Shown: positions 55,160 through 64,000 of the stretch, piece after piece
Position numbering within the stretch: the first letter of the stretch is position 1
How the letters are laid out: each line of letters starts with the position of its first letter
Assembly: GCA_029962745.1 (NCBI GenBank)
Contig: CM057161.1
Span: 9,036,638-9,100,637 of the forward strand
Length of the DNA stretch: 64,000 nt
From: Echinometra lucunter
Taxonomy: Eukaryota; Echinodermata; Echinoidea; Camarodonta; Echinometridae
Reading direction: 5' to 3'
Translations under genes and position numbers: made by a program
Notes under the pieces: generated by a model
The model's input: only the letters and a program-made list of their open reading frames with translations
Databases searched by the model: none
What the model was told of the DNA's origin: nothing

Positions 55160-56780
55160 GCATATCATTACCCCAGCTTTAGCACGGCTACCCTGATCAG
55201 GTGCTCGAGCATTCAAGAAATTGCTTCCTACCGGGTACCCATTATTGTCACCTATCCCCCCCCCCCCTTCCCGCTTCCTCTTGTAAGTCAAACCTATTAC
55301 CAGCATGTATTTGCAAGCATGCCAAGCACGGTGCTAATAACGCACCGGCCCTTCTGTATCAAAGCCTACTGATATACGATAATCATGTTATTTAACCATA
55401 TAATGTGATATATTGTCTGTACTCTGTAAATGCATTGATGAACATTGTCATTGTGTTAGATGATACAGTCATCGTTAAATATTGCACTTATGTTACTTAC
55501 AAAATTACATTGCAGCGAGGAAGAAGAATAGCAGACCTTGATCATATTGATTACCATATGAATGGCTGTGATGGATCGGAAAGTGAAAATGCTTTCATAC
55601 ACCTTATGGCATTGATAATTAAATAAGTATGGTTCAAAGACGGGTTAATGCTAATGATACCAAATATGGTTAATGAAAACGTGCCTGTGCCATGTGGAAG
55701 GGGCGGAAATACGGGGGCACTACAATTTCTTTTTTTTTTCTTAAGAAATCGCAGAAGACTTTTTTTTGGGGGGGGGGTAGGTTGTTTTTGTTTTTGTTTT
55801 TGTTAAATTTTTGCTTGTTAGGGAAAAAGATATGAATCTTTGTTGTTTTTGTTACTTGTCAGAAAATTTCAGATTTGCCACTTTCATTTTTCGTCAAGAC
55901 AGATTTCCGCTCATGAGCAATGAGAAATGAAGTGGACACGTGACCCCTCCTACACACACACACACACCCACACACACGCACACACCCACACACACAACGT
56001 GGCATATGTTCATAACACACTGTGTACTTTCTTCTTCCCCTTTTTTTTATGAGGAACTAATAATTCTTGTACCCCCGCAGCTAAGACCACAAGAGAAAAG
56101 GTGGCTTTTGCTTGTCATATAGAAATTTCAAATGATAATTATATTGAGGAGGGCTTGCTAAATAGATTTCAGATATGCCTCCATCTGCAGCTCTTCCCTC
56201 CTTTCCCCCTCCCCTTCCCATCCAACCTTAAAGAATCATGGATACGCCAACCCGCTTTTCCCCCCTTTTCAATGAAGGAATGATGCCGCCCCGTGTTTGC
56301 CCAATCATCCCCTCTTTGACTCTTTGCATATTTCAAATCATCCATGAAGTGATGCCATCCTTGCTTTGTTCAACTTCATTGACCACCATTCTCTAAGGCA
56401 ACCAAACTGACATTACCCATCACGATGACAAGGTTGGAATACACAGGTGACTTCGGGGGCAGGTTAAAGAATTTTTCTCATAAATTATAAAGCGTTGACC
56501 CCATCATACCAATATCGTCCCATGTGCTTATTCGGGTTAGGGTGTGGATTGTAACACTTGGAAAGTGTCACTTTGCCGAATTCATAAAACATTCAAAAGC
56601 CTAAGCACTTTCTTTTTTCTGGGCTATTAGCATACATCTTTGCTATTCAAATTGAGTAACTGCGCGCAAAATAGAAGCAACAGCTCCTCTTGGAGCAAGA
56701 AATTGCTTCCTTAGCCTATCATATGGCTTAATTTATATTTAGAAATAACATTTTACGTAACGTTGTTAATAATGAAAGGG
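55160..56780. other. No gene seen; simple repeats only
   Basis: Poly-C, (CA)n (55,953-55,995), GT- and T-rich tracts. Short ORFs lack recognisable motifs. Confidence 0.45.
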
Positions 56781-56783
56781 AGG

Positions 56784-57010
56784 CTTTTTGGTTCAATGGT
56801 AGAGGATGTGGTTTCGTAACCGGAATACGCAGGGTTCGAAACCAAGTCGATGCCCCTTGCAGACCTAAGAAGTCGATTCCCTGGGGACCATTTCATGAAA
56901 GTTGTCAGCACTAAAAAAGTTGTCAGCACTAAAATGTTGTCAGTTATCATAGTAACAGTCAGTGATCAGTGCTTCTCAGCCAATCAAAACCAAGGATTTT
57001 ACTGAAATTG
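56784..57010 (+). repeat. tRNA-headed SINE or composite repeat
   Basis: TTGGTTCAATGGTAGAGG (A-box) and AGGGTTCGAAACC (B-box) on the plus strand. The following ACCATTTCATGAAAGTTGTC and CTCAGCCAATCAAA resemble the ends of the GTTTCATAAAACTT foldback family. Confidence 0.6.
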
Positions 57011-57225
57011 TTTATAGAAGCATTCAAATGCTTTCTCTTGGCAGTAAGGTAAAACAAGCCATCAGTTAAGGATTAAATTCTTGCAAACAAAGGCTGGCCA
57101 GAATAATAATTGCTTGCTACGGAAGGAGGAATCTAATTTATGAGATCCTTTCATGGTACCTTAATGGCTGATACTTCTAACATGCCTAATGCCATGTTCC
57201 ATGAATCGCTATAGCTTTGAACAGA

Positions 57226-57417
57226 TACTGTCAAACCTGAATAGCGATCACCTGTATAGAAAGAACACCTGTCTTTAAAGACCACAATTTTGTTTCCCTT
57301 GAATATTTTTCCCCATTGGAACATGTATTAAAGGAAGCTGTACATAAAGACCACCTACTCATCAAGACAGCGTTTCTTGCCTTCCTTGGATGGTCTTGAT
57401 ATACAGGTTTCACTGTG
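57226..57417. repeat. TIR element, ACAGTGAAACCTGTAT ends
   Basis: TACTGTCAAACCTGA at the left pairs with ACAGGTTTCACTGT at the right, with AAGAACACCTGTC and GATGGTCTTGATAT inside. Confidence 0.75.
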
Positions 57418-57656
57418 AATAACCAATACTTTTCTCCTCTTATACGAGTGCAGTGGGAGGACAGCTGCAATTTTTCCTCTGAATTTAGGCCTTGTATATT
57501 TTTAAGGATACCCCTTTTCTTCTTTCCTTATGATATAAGGCTTTGTCTGTTCATAGAAAAACAAATTATTTCATTTAAGTCATGAAAAGGCTTATTTTTA
57601 ACAACGCAACTGAGACGGCTTAAATATTCATTTTTGAATGACAGCGCCGTAAAAAT

Positions 57657-57657
57657 C

Positions 57658-57708
<51 letters not shown>
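57657..57708. repeat. CAA trinucleotide array
   Basis: About 17 units. Confidence 0.95.
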
Positions 57709-57709
<1 letters not shown>

Positions 57710-58204
57710 GTGTCCGACGGAAATAACCATGAATTTCCAATCTTTCGAATTTAAAGCAGCACTATCAAGTAATTTTTAAACTCTTTTCAGCATCGATCTA
57801 TCATATACCAATCATCTAGCAATGAATCAATTATTCATTGGGTTTTCGGCATGCATTGATATGCAATTTGACCTCCCCCACCTTTCATCTTATCCTTTTG
57901 GTTTTATGTAACATGATTCATAATATATTGTTGTTGTGCTTTCATACTCAATATTGTTTACCAAATTTGTTGTTTTTAGCCAGTTTTGTACATCATAAAT
58001 ATCTTTGTCAAACCTGTAACTTGGTGCATGTATTATTCAGTCTTATGGCTGCGAATTGCAATATGAACAAAACCTTTTTTATTTCACTTCAATTCAGCAA
58101 ATTCTGAAAGTGAACGTGGAAAAAACCTCTAATGTTATTGAGGAACGGTCTGAACCACAACGATATCGATGCCGATAACGTGATTCATTTGAATTTTAGT
58201 AGAT

Positions 58205-58325
58205 GTGTTGTAGTCGAGTGATTTGAAGCGCTTGACTGGAAACGGGAAGATCATGGGTTCAATCCCCCTTACGGCACTTATGTCCTTGAGCAAGGCATTT
58301 TATTTACATTGCTCTTTCATCGTAC
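58205..58325 (+). repeat. tRNA-headed SINE
   Basis: TAGTCGAGTGATTTGAAGCG (A-box-like) and ATGGGTTCAATCCCCC (B-box), then TGTCCTTGAGCAAGGCATTT, a widespread deuterostome SINE tail. Confidence 0.75.
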
Positions 58326-58558
58326 AAAATTATCGTGTTATAGGCGTATCATTACCAACATGTGCATGTGTGTCTAAAGAAATAATCATATGTACTCCCT
58401 ACAGTCGCCTTACTATTACCAGGATATTTAAATGTACTCACATCGAACCAGGGTATAATGTGATACTGAAAAAAGAAATAGTTTTTAATTATACTCTGAA
58501 AAAGGGAGTACATTTTCACCTCATTTTCACCCAGGAATGAATACAGAGGGCTCTCTAA

Positions 58559-59195
58559 AAAGAAGAGACAGCCTGATTTGATTCTTAAGATTTGCGGTAA
58601 TCCTCATGCAAAAATGAAAACAACGCCATGTAAGATAGACATTGAGAGAGCCGGCTAGGTGATGCTTCGTTTTACTACCATGTTTATCATTAAAAAAAAA
58701 AAAAAAAAAAAAAAAAACTCTTTCCGAGCATTGTGCCAAAAATAGCAGCAAAGTCAAGAAAAAAAGTAAATCAAAAACAAAAATTAGGCCCATGGCCTTA
58801 CAGGAGTTCAAATTATAGGCCCTATGATGGATTGCAAACCTTATTCGCATCGAAGTCTTGTCTTCAGATCAATTCCAGAAATTCTCTAACAAGAAAAAGA
58901 CAGCCTGATTTTATTCATAAGATTTGCGATAATCCTCATGCAAAAATGAAAACAACGCCATGTAAGATAGCATGCATAGACATTGAGAGAGCCGGCTAGG
59001 TGATGCTTCGTTTTACTACCATGCTTATCATTTAAAAAAAAACTCTTTCTGAGCATTGTGCCAAAGTCAAGATAAAGTGTAAATCAAAGATAACAATTAG
59101 GCCCCATGGCCTTACAGGAGTTTAAAACATAGGCCCTTTGATGGATTGTAAACCTTATTCGCACCGAAGTCTTGTCTTCAGATCAATTCCAGAAA
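58559..59195. repeat. Tandem duplication, about 335-bp unit, two copies
   Basis: AGACAGCCTGATTT through TCAGATCAATTCCAGAAAT occurs twice head to tail (58,559-58,889 and 58,896-59,195). They differ by small indels, including a poly-A expansion of about 27 in copy 1. Confidence 0.9.
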
Positions 59196-59199
59196 TAGT

Positions 59200-61560
59200 T
59201 GACATGGTTTGCCAAGTAGCTTCTGGTCGTAGACCGCTTGCACAAAAAGTATACTGACCTGTCTGGAAGTCGTTTTCTTCTTCTTCTTTTTCTTCTTCAA
59301 ATAAGATAAATCACGAAATTAGAATGAGTCTCACATTGCTGTTACCGGAAATGCATTAAACACTATGCTCTCTCTGTTTAAGTTTGTTGTAATGATAAAT
59401 TTCGATTTTTTTTTAAAGTGAAGAAATATTGTATAATTGTGGATACCGATTTTTTTTCTTTCTCAAAGTGCGCTTATACGTAAGTACATTTGCCGAATAA
59501 AAGGCCTGTTGAGTCTTTATTAAAAGGTCGATCCACTCTTTTCTGTAAAATGTAAACATAAAACATAATCATTCATTTTACTTGAATATATTTGTAGATC
59601 TAGAAGTAAATTCTTAGTTTTTTTTTTCTAGATGACCTTTTGCGACATAGTATGGCAATTAACCTTCATCCAGTATGAATCCATCTTTGTCTTCGTATTC
59701 TCATTCATCATCATCATGGTCATGATGGTAACAAAGAAGAAAAGAAAACCAAACAAACCAAATCAAAAGAAAACGAAAGAAAAGAAAAACTATTAGGATA
59801 GGTGTCCCGCCAAGGCACCGATCATTAGGGACAGTGACTAGATCAAATATTTTTTTAATGCGAGCATTTAATCATAATGAAATGTATTGGGGAATAATCC
59901 TATCCATGGGCGTAGCCAAAGGGGATGTAACCCGTAGATAATGGAGTCCGTAAATTTATCATTTTGTCGGTACTACCGGCAAATGTCTTCAAAATTAATG
60001 TATTGTGTTCAGTTTGGAGGCAAGATCACTTGGGTTTCACCACACTGGTGGATAAAAGAGGGGGGGGGGGTGGGGTCGCAACCGTTCTCCTTTTGAAATT
60101 CGAATGTAATCTTTTTTTGCCCGCCCCTTAATTTTCTTGTTTTAAACAAAATACATCTGGAAAAAAAAAAACACTTATAATTTTCACATGATGATTACCA
60201 CCGGCCTCATCCTGTTCCGATGATGCCGACCGCCCCTCCCCCCTCTTTTATATTTTATGCAACGCGGCAGCATGTCTATCTATAAAACATAGCTACCAAT
60301 TTAATCGTGTATCTTTATATCGTTCCAGTCCATAACTGCATTCTACGTCGTTACGGCTGATACATTCAATTGGTACTGCAATAACATTTTATTGTCGAAG
60401 AGCGATTAACTGGACATTGCCCTTTCTTCAACCATGCAATCTTCCTAGACAAGTGCCAGGTGTTTGAAAAAAAAAGGATGAAAGAAAGACCAAAAAAAAA
60501 AAAAAGAAAGAAAGAAAGAAAGGAAGGAAGAAAGAAAAGAACAAAGTACACGTGTAATCATTTCTGTAGCAATGACCCATCTCTGTATCTTATTTCTGTA
60601 TCTTATAGCCATAATGCACAGATATGAAGTGTGTACACGCACAGCACCTCTGTTGTGGAACTAGCCTTACATTCATTTTTGTACACACACCCACACCCGC
60701 ACACACAAATATACGCGAACTTTAATACCTCCCCATTAAAAAAGGCACTAATTCAAATTTGACCTGGAAGGGGGAGGGGGGTCACTGGCCCTCCTATATT
60801 GTTGGGTGAATCGCCTGAAGGAACAAGGCATTGATTAAAGAAAGTGCGACAAGGAGTAGCCTTAACCCCCATCCCCCCGTATTTTAAAGTTGCTTTAAAG
60901 TTGGCTCTAACAAACTGAATTACCCATACCAGAACATTTCTAAATATATTTCATGGTAAATAGATGACAGTTTGTTTCACCTCAGAATTTTAGTCCTTTT
61001 AAGGATCTGTTAACGCTGAATTTCTGAAATCCTCAACACACTTCCAAAGCAATTTAACTGTCCCTTAAGTTAAAAAAAGAACTGAACATACAATACTTTC
61101 ACATTATTAAACATGTTAAAGGAAAAGAACAATCTACCGCACTGAATTTGCCTTAGTTGATTTTCCCCCTCTTCAGGGGGGGGGGGAATGATATCATCAA
61201 ATTTATTGTCTTTCGATACCGTTGACACCGTTTTTTTTTTTTTTTTTACAAAGAGGGCCATGTGTTTATTTACTGCATCTTCATACCTTTACTATCCGAA
61301 TGTTTTATTTAGTGAAAAATCTTAAAGGAGATATCAATTTATAAATGCACTTGTCTATGATCTACTCACAAATATGTCAACTGTCTACAGCCCCTCCAAT
61401 TATTTAATACCATATCCATCTTATCCTGCCTGGAAAGCCAACAAGACCCACTAAAAAAAATCTGAAAACTGTACTTATTGACCTTTAAATCAATTAGACA
61501 CAAGTCATGCACCTGCCCACACATATCGTATTCCCTAAGATTACTCTTATGAAAGCTGTA
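59200..61560. other. Intergenic, no gene seen
   Basis: AT-rich with poly-G, poly-A, GAAA (60,500-60,540) and poly-T tracts; a CAA array follows at 61,580-61,613. Confidence 0.45.
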
Positions 61561-61683
61561 AAGACACACAAAATCACACACAATAACAACAACAACAACA
61601 ACAACAACAACAACCCACTGTTGACAGAATGGTGATCTTGTCATGCGCAAACCCTTAAGTCATAATTTTAAGTACACTCAACC

Positions 61684-62882
61684 CAGGGTGACCAGATGTC
61701 CGGTATTTTAAGGGTCAGTCCCGTATTTTGAACTGTTTATCTCGCGTCCCGTACGACCTCCCCGGGACGCCGTTTTGTTTCGTATTTCAAACCTATGGTT
61801 GAAAAAATTGAATATTTAGCAAAACAAAAACAGAAAATATACTACATGTAAGCATGTAATGTAGCATGCGAAAGCAGAAAGGTTTCATAACTTTTGCTCG
61901 CTCACTTCGCTCGCTCGTTAGGTTTTGACAGTAGAATGTTCATTACTCGAGCAAGCGCCATGCACAGCGCATGCAGCTGAATTGTACCTTGCTCGTAAAA
62001 AATACACAAATAACAATATCTTATCAAACAATGACTCGTGACCTGGGATGTTTAGACTTCAATTAAGATCCTTATATGCTCCATTGAATGGCTTCAACAT
62101 CTTCAGCGAGAGAACTATTTTAACAATTTCTTTTTGATAAGAATTTTTCATAGAGTTGGGGACGAAATATGTCTGAAACCCAAAGAATTCTAACATCTCT
62201 TTATATACGGTACCTCTTTTTTAAAAAGAGGATGCCACATATTAAATGACAAAGGTATAATATAATCAGCTAGGAATTGTGCACCCTCTCCCTCTCCTGT
62301 GGATGTAGGCCTAAAACCGTGAAAAGTCTGATATACAGCTTGGAACTTCAAAGTGCCTGAGAGTAGGCTTACTTTCTATCTATCAACCAACCTTCGAGAA
62401 ATTATTATGTTGAAAATACCATCCCTTACCAAATCCAGGTACTTGCGTAAATTACAAAAGCTTTCTGACAAAGCACAAATCCGACGTGACTATGTTTGTC
62501 TTCATTTTTACAAAATTTATTCAGCATCAATCAATCAACCAACGAAAACTTCCTCATTCGTTTGATAAGAATACATGATTTTTTTAAAAAAATAGATCAA
62601 TCCAAGAATATACATAAAACACCTCCTTACCCGTTGGAAGATTTACGGAAATATGAATCAGTACAACCATCTAACTCCCCTCTAATCTAATCATCCTTTT
62701 TCATAATGAGGAGGGGATTCCGCTGTGTACGTAGTGTTAGTTAGTGGCAACTTTTAGAGACGCTAATGATCAGAAGCCGATTCTCATAAATTTTGCTCGT
62801 TCGCTGCGCTCGCTCGCGATTTCTCTATTGTTCCTTGCCCTCTGGCCCTCGGAAACCCAGAATCCAAAATCTGGTCACTCTG
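61684..62882. mobile_element. hAT-type non-autonomous element (1,199 bp, 8-bp target duplication)
   Basis: Ends CAGGGTGACCAGAT and ATCTGGTCACTCTG are inverted repeats with one or two mismatches. ACTCAACC flanks both sides exactly (61,676-61,683 and 62,883-62,890). CAGGG ends plus an 8-bp duplication are the hAT hallmark. No transposase; GCTCGCTTCGCTCGC-type motifs lie near both ends (61,899 and 62,792). Confidence 0.88.
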
Positions 62883-62907
62883 ACTCAACCAACCGTGTAA
62901 ACGTCAT

Positions 62908-63170
62908 TCATTCATTCATTCATTCATTCATTCATTCATTCATTCATTCAATCATTCATTCGTCCATTCATTCATTCATTCATTCATTCGTCCATTCATT
63001 CATTCATTCATTCATTCATTCATTCATTCATTCAATCATTCATTCGTTCATTCATTCGTCCATTTTTCATTATTTCTTTTATTCGTTCATTTGTTCGTCC
63101 ATTCTTTCATTTACTCATCCATTCATTCATTCATTCGTTATTTCGTCCAATCAAATGTTCATTCATTCTT
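62908..63170. repeat. ATTC/TTCA tetranucleotide array
   Basis: About 260 bp of (TTCA)n with CGTC and AATC interruptions. The 175-codon ORF over it is an artefact. Confidence 0.95.
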
Positions 63171-63220
63171 ACACACATATACACCATAATCACGGCGTAT
63201 ACCCCTCTCCAATGGATATC

Positions 63221-63264
63221 TTGCTATCGTTATCGTCAGCAGTGGCTGACGATAACGATAGCAA
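63221..63264. repeat. Perfect 20-bp hairpin
   Basis: TTGCTATCGTTATCGTCAGC, a loop AGTG, then the exact complement. Function unknown. Confidence 0.95.
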
Positions 63265-63279
63265 TGGCTGAGGCTTTAA

Positions 63280-63688
63280 CCCATAGAGGTACAGTGTCAC
63301 CTTTAGGAGACGCTTTTGCAGTATCTGTTGGTCCAGAATGTTGGGCAGTACATGTCATACATGAGCAGAAAGAGAAAAATGCACTGACAAATTTGAGCCC
63401 ATTCCCATCGCTGTATGGTGTGGCGTTCTCAAATTAGAGCAGTTTAAGTGTAACTAATCATTAAACTCTTTAAATTGGCAACGCAGTGAATAATATATAA
63501 TCAGTATTTCTGTGTTCAAATTGGCAATTTCTGATTCAATTTTACAATTATATTTCATTTTGGTTTATGTTATATCCATATTAATTTTTTCCAAGCTATG
63601 TAAACGTGGAAAAACATAATTTGTATTGCCAATTTGAAGATTGAAGATTATTAATTTAGACCTTAAGAAAGCTCTGTACTGCTATGGG
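63280..63688. mobile_element. TTAA-flanked piggyBac-type MITE
   Basis: TTAA at 63,276-63,279 and 63,689-63,692 flanks CCCATAGAGGTACAG and CTGTACTGCTATGGG, which are inverted repeats starting with CCC as in piggyBac elements. The 409-bp interior is AT-rich and non-coding, with subterminal AATTGGCAA motifs. Confidence 0.75.
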
Positions 63689-64000
63689 TTAATATGTTGT
63701 AGTCTAGGGTTGTAGTCCTCCCTTGTCTAATGTGCGTTCATATGTCCATTGGTTTCAGCGACAACGTACAGAAACTCAAATGGTACCTTAAACGCTGTTT
63801 GAATAATAACAAAATATTGACGAAAAAATGCCTTTCAGAAACAAACAACATTTAATAGCATTTTTATCACACTTAAATCAAGTGATGACATAATTTTACG
63901 TCTATCATAATTATGCAAGTGAACTGTATGAAAACATTAACATAATTTCATTCCAATTTACATGCCAATAGTAGAAAGATCGCTATCATAATGCGAAGTA

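Noticed and set aside
62908..63170. CRISPR-like regular repeats
   Set aside because: Simple tetranucleotide array without spacers; eukaryotic context.
62744..63271. 175-codon plus-strand ORF rich in H-S-F-I
   Set aside because: Translation of the TTCA tetranucleotide array.

Overview
The window reads as nuclear DNA of a marine deuterostome invertebrate, probably an echinoderm such as a sea urchin. It has small exons (54-390 bp) with GT-AG introns, introns of up to about 6 kb, long mono-, di- and trinucleotide repeats, and many short foldback elements, tRNA-headed SINEs and decayed LINEs. The organism call is inference; nothing in the sequence names a species.

Two genes are clearly supported, both on the minus strand and both for neurotransmitter-gated ion channels. 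(1) Positions 10,029-30,749 carry 14 coding exons of an ionotropic glutamate receptor of the AMPA/kainate group, with AMPA-like ligand-binding and pore sequence. Signal peptide, most of the amino-terminal domain, both halves of the ligand-binding domain, M1, the pore loop and M3 are present. The last exons (end of S2, M4, C-tail) lie left of the window or are unrecognised, and one amino-terminal-domain exon appears to be missing. (2) Positions 36,903-52,412 carry a complete nine-exon Cys-loop anion channel subunit of about 496 residues, of the GABA-A/glycine receptor group, from signal peptide to stop codon. The genes lie head to tail about 6.2 kb apart, so an excitatory-type and an inhibitory-type receptor are neighbours on one strand. 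Every exon junction listed is phase-consistent and has GT/AG signals.

Layout: 1-3,300 holds a decayed endonuclease/reverse-transcriptase LINE and two related foldback elements. 3,300-9,905 is a nest: a roughly 565-bp palindromic element split by a 4.94-kb insertion with ~95-bp inverted repeats and a 9-bp target duplication, and by a second 1.09-kb insertion. 10,029-30,749 is the glutamate receptor; its introns carry LINE tails, SINEs, a probable solo LTR (18,776-19,583), a Penelope-like inverted pair and an ACGTT-rich element. 30,750-36,902 is intergenic with a SINE and a LINE 3' end. 36,903-52,412 is the Cys-loop receptor; its third intron carries an ~870-bp imperfect TAG array and further introns carry an intact copy of the palindromic element and other foldbacks. 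52,413-64,000 has no recognised gene but holds an hAT-type element with an 8-bp target duplication, a TTAA-flanked piggyBac-type element, foldbacks, SINEs and a tandem duplication.

No prokaryotic features, CRISPR array, rRNA or convincing functional tRNA gene was seen. Comparisons with protein families were made from memory of conserved motifs, with no database search.
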